Shown piece after piece: positions 7,739 through 15,726 of a stretch of 16,108 nt of DNA; within the stretch, counting starts at the first letter, position 1, and each line of letters opens with the position of its first letter. Source of the stretch: an uncultured Lachnospiraceae bacterium (GTDB lineage: Bacteria; Bacillota; Clostridia; Lachnospirales; Lachnospiraceae); the NCBI GenBank assembly GCA_910588965.1, contig CAJUSO010000063.1, positions 1-16,108 on the forward strand, given 5' to 3'. The position numbers and the translations under genes are program-made. Below the pieces are notes generated by a model that was given only the letters and a program-made list of their open reading frames with translations, searched no databases and was not told where the DNA came from.

Positions 7739-7777
7739 GAATATCGAATATTCTGCATTACCTTCTTCGGGTATAAT
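7739..7777 (+). promoter_or_regulatory. Candidate promoter and dyad of the two-component operon
   Basis: TATAAT at 7772-7777 is a perfect -10 box about 115 bases before the kinase start. The -35 region is poor (TATTCT at 17-base spacing, 7749-7754) and overlaps an inverted repeat GAATAT-CGA-ATATTC (7739-7753). A weak -35 under a dyad suggests control by an activator or repressor, possibly the operon's own response regulator (inference). Confidence 0.5.
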
Positions 7778-7892
7778 GGGGGTAACAATATAAGGTAACG
7801 TGGGTTCATCAGGCATGCAGATGCAGAAGGGATATTCCTGGCATAAATGGATGTTTTTTGGGCAAAAAAATAAAGAAGGAGGTGGTGCCAAC

Positions 7893-9671
7893 ATGAAAAG
7901 AAACCGGAAGAGCCTAAGCATCCAATTAATCCTGTCTTTCCTGGTGACCTCCATTATACCCATTGTCATTATCAATCTTTTTTCTTACTGGAATATCTTA
8001 GACATTGTGAATGAGAATAACAATGACCTGATGAAATATAATTTAAACCGGACAAAGACGGCCCTTGATATTAGCATAGAATCTTATGAAGATGTTTTAT
8101 ACCAAATTTATTCCAATGACGAGGTAATCCAGCTGATTAACCGGATTAACCAGGAGGATGAGCTGGTGGTCTGCAAAAACCAGCTAAGGCGTACCCTGCA
8201 CGGTTATTTTTATGTCAAAGACTATATCAAAGACATTTCTGTCATTACAGAAAACGGCACATTGGTGTTCTATGACACTATCACAGGGTCAACTACCAGG
8301 AATTCCTGGATATCCGGGTTGGGGATTAGCCAAGAGGAATTATATGCCAGGTATGCAGGACGGAAAGGCACCCACTTTATGCCTACAGGAAAAACAGGGA
8401 ATTTCCAGAATGAGTCCCATTACCTGTTCCATATGGTACACCAGGTGGTAGATTTTAAAAAACAGAATAAGGAAATCGGGCTTGTCATCCTGACCATTGA
8501 CGAAGAGATGCTGGAAAACATCTGTACAGGCGGGGAAGAAGATTTGGCGGCATATTGCTTTATCGTAGACCAGGCAGGGAAGCTGGTGTCTTTCCAGGAT
8601 AAAAGCCTGCTGGGCAAAGCCATAGAGCTTGGGGGCGGCAGCAAAATGCAGGCCTACGAGAAATTTGCGAAGGAACAGAGCCTTTTTTCCAGCAATGGCA
8701 TTTGCGTGGACGCCATACAGGATGAAAAGCTGGGGTGGGAGATTGTGAATGTGTCCAGCCAGGAAAAAACCTTGGAAAAAATAGGCAGCCAGCAGAAGCT
8801 GACTTTCCTGATGATGATTGGCTTCATTGCTGTCTTGCTGGTCATTATCCTATTCTTGGCCCAGAGGCTGACCAAGTCGGTGAAGTCCGTCGTGAAGATT
8901 ATGCAGTCCGCCAGCGAGGGGCGCCTCCAGGAACGGGTGCAGATTAATCGGAAAATGCCAAAAGAGGTGGAGGTGATTGCACGCCAGTATAACGATACCA
9001 TGGACCGCCTGGTGGAATCCATGGAAAGGGAAAAGGAACTGAACCGCCAGTGGAAAGATGCTGAGATTACCGCCCTGGAAGCCCAGATTAACCCGCATTT
9101 CCTCTATAATACCCTGGATACCATCAACTGGATTGCCATCGGCAAGAAGGAATTTGACGTCAGCCGTGCAATCACCGCATTGGCGAGGATCTTGCGGTAT
9201 GGGATTGATAATAGTAATGGGATTGTCACGATACGGGAAGAATATGAATGGCTGATGCAATACCTCCTGCTGCAGCAGAACCGACTGAAGGATGAATTGG
9301 AAAGCATTATCAGCATACCGCCGGAAGCCATGGAGGTAAAAGTGCATAAGCTGCTGTTCCAGCCCTTTATAGAAAACAGCTTTGTCCATGGCTTTGAAGG
9401 CGTGAAAAGGAAGCCTATATTAGATATCCGCATGGAACTTACAGGGAATACCCTAAAGGTCCGGATAAAGGACAATGGGAAGGGCATGCCGGAACATATC
9501 GTGGAGGCAATCAACCAAGGCCTGCACCTAGAGGAGGGGAACCGTAGCTGCATAGGGATGCAGAATGCCCTGTACCGCATGAAGCTTTATTATGAAGGGG
9601 AGGCGCAGATCCATGTGGAAAGCCAGGAGGGGGCATATACCAAGATCTCCATGGAACTGCCAGCAGGCTAA
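7893..9671 (+). CDS. YesM-type sensor histidine kinase
   Basis: Membrane sensor of a two-component system, 592 residues. In order: transmembrane helix 1 (about 9-31), an extracellular sensor of about 270 residues resembling the dCache-like region of this family, transmembrane helix 2 (about 304-323), a HAMP linker (about 325-378), the His_kinase phosphoacceptor H402 in EAQINPHFLYNTLDTINW, and the HATPase domain with FQPFIENSFVHG (N495), DNGKGM (527-532) and SCIGMQNALYRM (552-563). The start is ATG 7893, eight bases after AAGGAGGTG; the frame runs back to a GTG at 7800 but that has no such site and would put charged residues before the membrane helix. It is followed by its response regulator after 188 bases. 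YesM kinases often sense sugars or cell-wall stress; the ligand is not predictable here. Confidence 0.93.
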   Translation: MKRNRKSLSIQLILSFLVTSIIPIVIINLFSYWNILDIVNENNNDLMKYNLNRTKTALDISIESYEDVLYQIYSNDEVIQLINRINQEDELVVCKNQLRRTLHGYFYVKDYIKDISVITENGTLVFYDTITGSTTRNSWISGLGISQEELYARYAGRKGTHFMPTGKTGNFQNESHYLFHMVHQVVDFKKQNKEIGLVILTIDEEMLENICTGGEEDLAAYCFIVDQAGKLVSFQDKSLLGKAIELGGGSKMQAYEKFAKEQSLFSSNGICVDAIQDEKLGWEIVNVSSQEKTLEKIGSQQKLTFLMMIGFIAVLLVIILFLAQRLTKSVKSVVKIMQSASEGRLQERVQINRKMPKEVEVIARQYNDTMDRLVESMEREKELNRQWKDAEITALEAQINPHFLYNTLDTINWIAIGKKEFDVSRAITALARILRYGIDNSNGIVTIREEYEWLMQYLLLQQNRLKDELESIISIPPEAMEVKVHKLLFQPFIENSFVHGFEGVKRKPILDIRMELTGNTLKVRIKDNGKGMPEHIVEAINQGLHLEEGNRSCIGMQNALYRMKLYYEGEAQIHVESQEGAYTKISMELPAG

Positions 9672-9859
9672 AGCGCCAGCCAGAAGCCTTCGTTGGGGCA
9701 GGCCAGAGTCTGGATGGCCAGCCTGTATTGTTTCTGGGGATGGCAGGGGATGGATGCGCCGGAACGCAGGGGTTCATGGGATAGGCTGAAGGTTAAGGCG
9801 TGAAACGCGCATAGGCCCAGGGGATACCAGTGACAAGGAATGCCAGGAAGGAAGATGAT

Positions 9860-11389
9860 ATGAGAGTTGTAGTAGTGGAAGATGAGATTAGGATACGGGA
9901 AGGGATCCAGGGCTTATTGGAGATGATGGGGCATGAATTTGCTGGGGGCGCGGAAAATGGGCTGGAAGGGCTTGCATTAATCCAGCAGGTGCAGCCAGAC
10001 CTTGTCATTGCAGACATCCGCATGCCAGAAATGGGGGGGCTGGAAATGCTGAAAGAAATGAGGGCCCAGGGCATCCAGGTAAAGGCCATTATCTTAAGCG
10101 CATACTCTGAGTTTGATTATGCAAAGCGGGCTATGGGGCTGGGCGTGACCGAGTATTTGCTGAAGCCTGTTTCCGTAGACGAGTTTTCTAAAGCCATGCA
10201 TGCCATAGAGATGCAGATTGAAAAGGAGAAGGCAGCCCAGCCAGAGACCTTGGGCACTATAGAGCAGGTGGTTAGCACAATCTTATATGGGCAGCTGAAG
10301 GCAGATTCTTCCGTAGAGGAATACCTGGCGAAACGGTTTGGGATCCGCGAAGGGCAGAAAATCATAGAAATATGCGTTTATTTGGGGAGCGGGTATAAGG
10401 ATAAGGTACAGAAGGCGGAACGGGAATGGAGCCAGATGCTGAAATTAAAGAAGGATTTGGAATTTTGCCTGATCCAGGCAGAATATGAGCAGTCACTGCT
10501 GGTCATGGTTTACCAGTTTGGCAGCATCCAGGGGCTGAAACGGAGCATCCAGTCCTGGATGCTGGAGATTAGCGCAAGCGCTGATTGGCTGGGCAGCGTT
10601 GGATGGGTTGAAGCGGATGGGATCCAGGGCATAAAACAAAAGTTTGAAATGCTTTACAGGTTTATGGATTGGAATATTACCCTGGGGCAGGATGTCCTGA
10701 TTGCCTACCCGAATGTAATGCAGGTGCAGGCGTCTATCTGCGTCTATCCCATTGAATTGGAGAACCGCCTGAAGACAGAACTGTGCCTGGGGGACCAGCA
10801 GCGGGTGGGGAAGGTGGTGGATAGCTTCCATCGGTATTTTGCAGATGGCAAAATCTATACGCCGAAGGATATCAAAGAATGCTATGTCCGTTTTATATGG
10901 GCATTCATCCATGTGACCATTGAGATTGATATGCTGGATTCTGCCAGCTTAAGCCAGCAGAAGGTACTGGACAGGGTTATGGGGGCAAAGCTTTTTAAAG
11001 AATTGGAAGAGGCTGTGGAAGAAGTGTTTGGGAAGCTGCAGGCACATGCAGATACAGAGGAGGAGGTGGCGCATCTGACTGTAAGGCGTATTAAGAGCAT
11101 GATCCATGAATTTTACCAGTCGGGGATTACCCTGGATGAGATTGCATTGAAATTAAATGTCACGCCGGAATACCTAAGCATGCAGTTCCATAAGGAAGTA
11201 GGGGAAACCTATACCAGCTATCTGAAAAATTATAGGGTAAATAAGGCCAAGGAGCTTTTGATTGGGACCCAGATGAAGCAATATGAGATTGCCCAGGAGG
11301 TGGGGTATACAGATAGCAAGTATTTCAGCAAGGTATTCCGGGAGTGCACAGGGTATTCCCCGGCAGATTACCGGAAGATGCATAAATAA
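9860..11389 (+). CDS. YesN-type response regulator with AraC-family DNA-binding domain
   Basis: Transcription factor of 509 residues partnered with the upstream kinase. The receiver domain (1-120) has the acidic pair E7-D8, phosphoacceptor D52 (LVIADIRMPEMGG), S80 (ILSAYSEFDYA) and K102 (YLLKPV). A middle region of about 280 residues has no motif I recognise, as is common in YesN proteins. The C-terminal 105 residues form two AraC helix-turn-helix units: ITLDEIALKLNVTPEYLSMQF, and YEIAQEVGYTDSKYFSKVF followed by GYSPADYRK. The start is ATG 9860 with AGGAAGGA 7 bases upstream; a GTG at 9830 in frame is less well placed. A strong terminator follows immediately. Targets are not shown: no sugar transporter is adjacent, and the exporter downstream has a separate promoter. 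Confidence 0.94.
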   Translation: MRVVVVEDEIRIREGIQGLLEMMGHEFAGGAENGLEGLALIQQVQPDLVIADIRMPEMGGLEMLKEMRAQGIQVKAIILSAYSEFDYAKRAMGLGVTEYLLKPVSVDEFSKAMHAIEMQIEKEKAAQPETLGTIEQVVSTILYGQLKADSSVEEYLAKRFGIREGQKIIEICVYLGSGYKDKVQKAEREWSQMLKLKKDLEFCLIQAEYEQSLLVMVYQFGSIQGLKRSIQSWMLEISASADWLGSVGWVEADGIQGIKQKFEMLYRFMDWNITLGQDVLIAYPNVMQVQASICVYPIELENRLKTELCLGDQQRVGKVVDSFHRYFADGKIYTPKDIKECYVRFIWAFIHVTIEIDMLDSASLSQQKVLDRVMGAKLFKELEEAVEEVFGKLQAHADTEEEVAHLTVRRIKSMIHEFYQSGITLDEIALKLNVTPEYLSMQFHKEVGETYTSYLKNYRVNKAKELLIGTQMKQYEIAQEVGYTDSKYFSKVFRECTGYSPADYRKMHK

Positions 11390-11398
11390 ATTTTGCCG

Positions 11399-11434
11399 CA
11401 GCATCTAAGCGAATGCGTTTGGATGCTGTTTTTT
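11399..11434 (+). terminator. Rho-independent terminator after the response regulator
   Basis: CAGCATCTAAGCG (11399-11411) pairs with CGTTTGGATGCTG (11416-11428), 13 pairs with two wobbles, around the loop AATG. Six T follow (11429-11434), then ATTTT. It lies only nine bases past the stop and separates the two-component operon from the exporter genes. Confidence 0.95.
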
Positions 11435-11631
11435 ATTTTCATAGGAAAGACCGTGTTGCTGAAAAGCGTGCAATCCCCTCAAGGTTGGGGGGGAGAGGAG
11501 CTGAAGCGGGCTTGCTATTTCTATGGGCATAAGGCAAGAAGGTCATGGAATCCCCAAAGGCCGGTTTTGGCATAGAAGCGGATGGATATTGGGTTTGTGA
11601 GGGGAAGCCTGTAGAAAAATTTATTTTTTGC

Positions 11632-11660
11632 TTGACAAGAATGGTAATCTATTTTATTGT
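11632..11660 (+). promoter_or_regulatory. Predicted sigma-A promoter of the ABC exporter pair
   Basis: A perfect -35 box TTGACA (11632-11637) is 17 bases from TATTGT (11655-11660). The -10 box and the expected start site lie inside the dyad at 11655-11680. Upstream is an A/T-rich stretch (about 11614-11630) that could act as an UP element. Confidence 0.75.
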
Positions 11661-11680
11661 ATTATATGTATAGTACAATA
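11655..11680. promoter_or_regulatory. 26-base dyad, probable repressor operator over the exporter -10 box
   Basis: Two 12-base arms, TATTGTATTATA (11655-11666) and TATAGTACAATA (11669-11680), are inverted repeats with a single mismatch (a T-G pair), separated by TG. The dyad covers the -10 box and the start site, the classic repressor position. TGTA...TACA symmetry upstream of an ABC exporter recalls operators of YtrA-type GntR repressors, but that family link is inference and no such regulator is in the window. The same arms could also fold as a short A/T-rich RNA hairpin. Confidence 0.65.
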
Positions 11681-11702
11681 ATACATAAAGGAAGGACACG
11701 AT

Positions 11703-12485
11703 ATGAAAGAATTACTGCAAGTGCAAAACTTGAAAAAGACCTTTAAGATTTCTGCCAAGCAGCAGAAAATCCAGAACACGAAGGAACGCATCAAAGTGGC
11801 AGTGAACCATTTAAGCTTTACGGCTTACCAGGGGGAAGTGTTCGGCCTGTTAGGCTCTAATGGGGCTGGGAAGACCACTACCCTGCGGATGATGGCAGCT
11901 TTGATCCAGCCGGATGAAGGAGATGTAATTGTGGATGGCTCCAGCGTGGTGAACGCCCCTGCTGAAGTCCGCAGTAAGATTGGCTTTTTGACCAGCGAAC
12001 TGAAATTGGAGGAATTTTTCACCCCCAATTACCTATTTGATTTTTTTGCGGAACTGCACGGCGTAGAGAAAGAGACGGCTGCAAGGCGCAAACAGAAGCT
12101 ATTTGATAAATTCCAGATTTCTGAATTTGCGGAAGTGAAGGTGGCCAACCTCTCTACAGGGATGAAACAGAAGGTGTCGCTGGTGATTTCGATTGTCCAT
12201 GACCCAAGCATTATCATATTTGACGAGCCCACCAATGGATTGGATGTATTGACAGCCAAGGTGGTGACGGACTTCCTGTTGGAGCAGAAAGCGCAGGGGA
12301 AGACCATTGTGGTATCTACCCATATTTTCAGCCTGATTGAAAAAATCTGCGACCGGGTGGGGATTATCATTGACGGCACCATGGCAGTCTGCGACACCCT
12401 GGAACATATAAAAGCAGGGAAATCACTGGAAGATAAATTCTTTGACATCTATGCGGAAAGGGCAGGTGAGAGTTATGAAAAGTAA
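11703..12485 (+). CDS. ABC exporter ATP-binding protein, NatA-like
   Basis: Cytoplasmic ATPase of an export-type ABC system, 260 residues, acting with the ABC-2 permease encoded next. Walker A GSNGAGKT (51-58), signature LSTGMKQK (160-167), Walker B IIIFDEP (180-186), D-loop GLD (189-191) and switch H207 (STHIFS) are all present, so it should hydrolyse ATP. The Q-loop position reads GFLTSEL, with serine 98 where glutamine is usual. The N-terminal region (residues 17-32) has a lysine- and glutamine-rich insertion before the first core strand. The ATG at 11703 is preceded by AAAGGAAGGA. Its stop lies inside the permease gene (11-base overlap), so translation is probably coupled. NatA-type systems export Na+ or other compounds; the substrate here is unknown. 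Confidence 0.92.
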   Translation: MKELLQVQNLKKTFKISAKQQKIQNTKERIKVAVNHLSFTAYQGEVFGLLGSNGAGKTTTLRMMAALIQPDEGDVIVDGSSVVNAPAEVRSKIGFLTSELKLEEFFTPNYLFDFFAELHGVEKETAARRKQKLFDKFQISEFAEVKVANLSTGMKQKVSLVISIVHDPSIIIFDEPTNGLDVLTAKVVTDFLLEQKAQGKTIVVSTHIFSLIEKICDRVGIIIDGTMAVCDTLEHIKAGKSLEDKFFDIYAERAGESYEK

Positions 12486-13662
12486 TGTGATAACTGTAAT
12501 GAAGAAAGAATTTAACCGTTTTTTTACGGACCGCAGGATGGTCCTTACCACATTGCTTATGCCTGGGATTATGATTTACCTGCTGTATTCCCTGATGGGG
12601 CAGGGCTTTACTTCCCAGTTCCAGGAAAACGGCAAGGTGAAGGTGGGGGTACAGAACCTGCCTGGGAGCATAGAGGCGATGGCAGCCCAGGGGGATGCTT
12701 TGGCATTTACAGGGCTTTCTGGGGAGCAGGAGCGGGAGGCAGCGCTTGAGGGCTTGGCAGAAGGCGAAGAAGATGGCTGCCAGCTGGTGGCGGTATTCCC
12801 GGAGGGGTTTGATGAAAAGGTGGCCTCCTACGATATTTCTGCCGGCGGGCAGGCGCCTTATGTGGAACTTTATTATAACTCAGCAGAAACGGATTCCCAG
12901 TCAGCTTATACGATGATGACAGAACTGCTGGACGCCTATGAGAGCACCCTTGCCAATAAGTTTGACATCAACCCGGGGGAAGGCGCCTATGATCTGGCGA
13001 CAGAAGAAGACATGTCTGTCCGGATGTTTTCCATGATGGTGCCAATGCTGATGATGGTATTCCTGTTCAGCGGCTGTATGGCAATCGCGCCGGAATCCAT
13101 TGCAGGGGAGAAGGAGCGCGGGACGATTGCAACCCTTCTGGTAACGCCTATGAAGCGGAGCCACCTGGCTCTTGGGAAGATTCTCAGCCTAAGCGTCATT
13201 GCAATCCTGTGCGGGTTTTCCAGCTTCCTGGGAACCATGCTGTCCCTGCCGAAGCTGATGGGCGGGGAAGTAAGCATCAATGCCAATGTCTATGGGCTCC
13301 AGGAATACCTGATGCTGCTTCTGGTGATTTTGAGCACGTCGTTGGTGATTGTGTCTTTGGTATCCATCGTGTCGGCTTATGCCAAGAACGTAAAAGAAGC
13401 CACAAGCTGGGTTACCCCTATTATGATTATATCCATGCTGCTGGGTGTGACCTCTATGGTAGACAGCCTGTGCATGACAGACCCGGTCTGGTTTTTGATC
13501 CCATTGTACAACAGCGCCCAGTGCATGAGCGGGATTTTCTCCCTGGAGGCAGATATGGTAAATATTGCAGTCACAGTTGCAGCAAATATCTGTTATTCCG
13601 GGCTGGGCGTATTTGTGCTGACGAAAATGTTTGACAGTGAGAAAGTGATGTTCTCGAAATAG
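12475..13662 (+). CDS. ABC-2 type exporter permease, NatB-like
   Basis: Membrane partner of the preceding ATPase, 395 residues. It has one transmembrane helix near the N-terminus (about 22-40), a large extracytoplasmic domain (about 45-180) rich in acidic residues, then five or six helices (about 182-207, 232-255, 277-300, 311-329, 361-384). The segment after the second helix, GEKERGTIATLLVTPMKRSHL (211-231), is the typical ABC-2 coupling element that contacts the ATPase. The chosen start, ATG 12475, overlaps the end of the ATPase gene and follows AGGTGAG; an in-frame ATG at 12442 lies deep inside the ATPase gene and would add an unlikely tail. A strong terminator follows, so the pair is a two-gene operon. 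The topology matches NatB and related permeases; the substrate cannot be read. Confidence 0.9.
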   Translation: MKSNVITVMKKEFNRFFTDRRMVLTTLLMPGIMIYLLYSLMGQGFTSQFQENGKVKVGVQNLPGSIEAMAAQGDALAFTGLSGEQEREAALEGLAEGEEDGCQLVAVFPEGFDEKVASYDISAGGQAPYVELYYNSAETDSQSAYTMMTELLDAYESTLANKFDINPGEGAYDLATEEDMSVRMFSMMVPMLMMVFLFSGCMAIAPESIAGEKERGTIATLLVTPMKRSHLALGKILSLSVIAILCGFSSFLGTMLSLPKLMGGEVSINANVYGLQEYLMLLLVILSTSLVIVSLVSIVSAYAKNVKEATSWVTPIMIISMLLGVTSMVDSLCMTDPVWFLIPLYNSAQCMSGIFSLEADMVNIAVTVAANICYSGLGVFVLTKMFDSEKVMFSK

Positions 13663-13693
13663 GCGCATTGCGTATCTTTTCGGAGGGTTTTAG

Positions 13694-13728
13694 AAAACGG
13701 CATAGCTTTTGCGGGCTATGCCGTTTTT
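13694..13728 (+). terminator. Rho-independent terminator after the ABC permease
   Basis: AAAACGGCATAGC (13694-13706) pairs perfectly with GCTATGCCGTTTT (13715-13727) around an 8-base loop; five T occur at 13724-13728. It ends the exporter operon 31 bases after the permease stop. Confidence 0.95.
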
Positions 13729-13766
13729 GGGTATGCCTGGCAGCGTATGCACGTTGTATTATGGGA

Positions 13767-13795
13767 TTGAATTTTGGGAGCCTGCTTGTTATAAT
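13767..13795 (+). promoter_or_regulatory. Predicted sigma-A promoter of the MATE gene
   Basis: TTGAAT (13767-13772) and TATAAT (13790-13795) are 17 bases apart, with TGt before the -10 box (13787-13789), an extended -10. RNA would start near 13802, after every in-frame start upstream of ATG 13869 except non-standard ones, which supports the short form of the protein. Confidence 0.82.
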
Positions 13796-13868
13796 CAATG
13801 ATGATATCAGGCTTTTTAGCGTTTACGGCCAGCATAACCAGACAGGAAGGAGTATCATATTAAACCAT

Positions 13869-15233
13869 ATGGAAAGAGACCTGACCTCAGGAAGCGTCTT
13901 AAAAAGTATCGTATATTTTTCGCTTCCTTATTTTTTATCCTATTTCCTGCAAACCCTGTATGGGATGGCAGATTTGTTTGTGGTAGGGCAATTTAACGGG
14001 GTGGGCAGCATTACGGCTGTATCGGTGGGCAGCCAGGCCATGCACATGCTGACAGTTATGGCAGTGGGCTTGGCAATGGGCGCAACCGTTCTGATTGGGC
14101 AGGCCACAGGCGCCAGGCAGGCGGAAGAGGCGGCAGAGACCATAGGCAATACCATTACGCTGTTCCTAATCGTGTCAGCCGTGGCCATGGGGCTCTTGCT
14201 TGCCCTTGTTGGGCCGATTGTAAGTGTCATGTCCACGCCTGCAGAAGCAGTGCCAGGAGCCAGCGCTTACCTGACCATCTGCTTTCTGGGCATCCCGTTT
14301 ATCACAGCCTATAACATCATCAGTTCCATTTTCCGGGGATTGGGGGATTCAAAAAGCCCTATGTATTTTATCGCGGTGGCCTGTGCGGTAAATATTGGGC
14401 TGGATTATCTTTTTATCGGCGTATTCCGCTTGGGCGCTGCAGGCGCGGCGCTCGGCACGGTTGTCTCCCAGGCCGTAAGCGTGGCTGTTGCCATAACCGT
14501 AATCCGCAGGAAAAAGATAGGGCTGTCTTTTTCCAGAAGTGATTTCAGGCCAAAACGCAGCGTAATGGCAAGGATCCTGAAAATCGGCATCCCAGTAGCG
14601 CTGCAAGACGGCTTTATCCAGGTTGCTTTTATCGTAGTTACGGTGCTTGCAAACCGCAGGGGGCTGAACGATGCTGCAGCAGTCGGGATTGTCGAGAAGG
14701 TGATAGGCGTATTGTTCCTTGTGCCCTCATCCATGCTCTCTGCCGTTTCGGCCTTAGCGGCACAGAATATCGGGGCAGGGAAGCATGGCAGGGCAGATCA
14801 GGCGCTGCATTATGCCACAGCCATCGCGGTAGGGTTTGGGATTGCAGCCACAGCAGTTATCCAGTTTTGGGCAGAGCCTGTGGTCGGGATGTTTACCAAA
14901 GGGGAAAACTTAGAAGTGGTGACGCTTGGCAGCCAGTATATCCGCGGTTACATATGGGACTGCATTTTTGCAGGCGTGCATTTTAGCTTTAGCGGGTATT
15001 TCTGCGCCTATGGGAAATCAGGGATATCTTTTCTGCATAATGTGCTGTCGATTGTCCTTGTAAGGATCCCAGGGGCATACCTTGCGTCAGTATTATTTGC
15101 CGATACCTTATACCCCATGGGCCTTGCGGCGGCGGGGGGCTCCCTGCTGTCTGTCATCGTATGTGCCGTTGCCTATGGGTATCTGAAAAAACCGGCATTC
15201 CGTAATGTGTTTAAGGGGGAGCGGGGATATTAA
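13869..15233 (+). CDS. MATE-family efflux transporter
   Basis: Integral membrane antiporter of 454 residues, the normal MATE length, predicted to expel organic cations or drugs against Na+ or H+. Two MatE halves of about six helices each are visible: the first starts LKSIVYFSLPYFLSYFLQTLYGM... with the DLFVVGQF segment, the second restarts at RILKIGIPVALQDGF, each beginning with the typical G/S-x-P element of the family. The basic loop RRKKIGLSFSRSDFRPKRS separates them. The open frame reaches back to 13668 but passes through the preceding terminator, and the promoter starts RNA at about 13802, so ATG 13869 is preferred. AGGAAGGAG (13844-13852) lies 16 bases upstream, longer than ideal. The substrate is not predictable. 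Its separate promoter makes it independent of the ABC exporter. Confidence 0.92.
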   Translation: MERDLTSGSVLKSIVYFSLPYFLSYFLQTLYGMADLFVVGQFNGVGSITAVSVGSQAMHMLTVMAVGLAMGATVLIGQATGARQAEEAAETIGNTITLFLIVSAVAMGLLLALVGPIVSVMSTPAEAVPGASAYLTICFLGIPFITAYNIISSIFRGLGDSKSPMYFIAVACAVNIGLDYLFIGVFRLGAAGAALGTVVSQAVSVAVAITVIRRKKIGLSFSRSDFRPKRSVMARILKIGIPVALQDGFIQVAFIVVTVLANRRGLNDAAAVGIVEKVIGVLFLVPSSMLSAVSALAAQNIGAGKHGRADQALHYATAIAVGFGIAATAVIQFWAEPVVGMFTKGENLEVVTLGSQYIRGYIWDCIFAGVHFSFSGYFCAYGKSGISFLHNVLSIVLVRIPGAYLASVLFADTLYPMGLAAAGGSLLSVIVCAVAYGYLKKPAFRNVFKGERGY

Positions 15234-15306
15234 AAATAAGATACCACTGTTAATATTTTAAGGAAAAAGCATCAAATCACCATCAGGAGTGATAGAGGAG
15301 GTTATT

Positions 15307-15726
15307 ATGCCAGAAATCAAACCTAACGCAGAACAAATGGAAGCTTTGGTCGGGAAATCTTTATATGAGGTATGGAATAATTTGTGCGCTGTTATTGATG
15401 AAAAATATGATATGGACTGTTTGTGGGGGAAAGGTGGTAAAGCATGGACATACGAATATAAATACCGCCGGGGCGGTAAGACCCTGTGTGCATTATATGC
15501 AAGGGAGGGCTGTATAGGGTTTATGGTTATCTTAGGAAAACAGGAACGGTTAAAATTTGAGGAAGATAGGGATACATATGGGGAAGAAGTCCAGAGGGTA
15601 TATGATAGGACAAAAACATACCATGATGGGAAATGGATGATGTTTGAGCCGAGAGACACTTCTTTGTTTGGGGATTTTATCAGGCTGTTGGAAATGAAAA
15701 GGAAGCCCAATAAGGTCCAACCTTAA
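15307..15726 (+). CDS. DUF3788 family protein
   Basis: A small soluble protein of 139 residues matching DUF3788, a family of unknown function common in gut Firmicutes and Bacteroidetes. Recognised features are the LWGKGGKAWTYEYKYRRGGKTLCALYAREG core (about residues 36-65), the aromatic VILGKQERLKFEE strand-helix (about 72-84), and the closing VYDRTKTYHDGKW segment followed by a basic LEMKRKPNK tail. The fold resembles small ligand- or partner-binding alpha/beta domains, but no catalytic residues are known to me. The start is ATG 15307 with AGGAGG at 15296-15301; the GTG at 15289 in the same frame has no site. It lies 73 bases after the MATE gene with no terminator between, so it may be co-transcribed with it. 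Confidence 0.85.
   Translation: MPEIKPNAEQMEALVGKSLYEVWNNLCAVIDEKYDMDCLWGKGGKAWTYEYKYRRGGKTLCALYAREGCIGFMVILGKQERLKFEEDRDTYGEEVQRVYDRTKTYHDGKWMMFEPRDTSLFGDFIRLLEMKRKPNKVQP

Larger units (their letters stand above)
7535..7892. other. 358-base intergenic stretch between purB and the sensor kinase
   Basis: No convincing gene. It holds a 14-pair hairpin at 7603-7649, an 11-base perfect dyad TGTCCGGGACA at 7677-7687, a 15-base inverted repeat at 7739-7753, a TATAAT at 7772-7777, and the AAGGAGGTG ribosome binding site of the kinase at 7876-7884. The hairpin is not followed by a T run, so purB has no canonical terminator here and read-through into the kinase is possible. Confidence 0.7.

Noticed and set aside
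7800..7892. 31-residue N-terminal extension of the sensor kinase from GTG 7800
   Set aside because: ATG 7893 has an excellent AAGGAGGTG at eight bases; the extension has no such site.
11393..11575. 60-codon frame between the response regulator and the ABC ATPase
   Set aside because: It begins before and reads through the strong terminator, with no ribosome binding site or recognisable domain.
13668..13868. 67-residue N-terminal extension of the MATE protein
   Set aside because: It passes through a terminator and begins upstream of the MATE promoter; MATE length is normal from ATG 13869.
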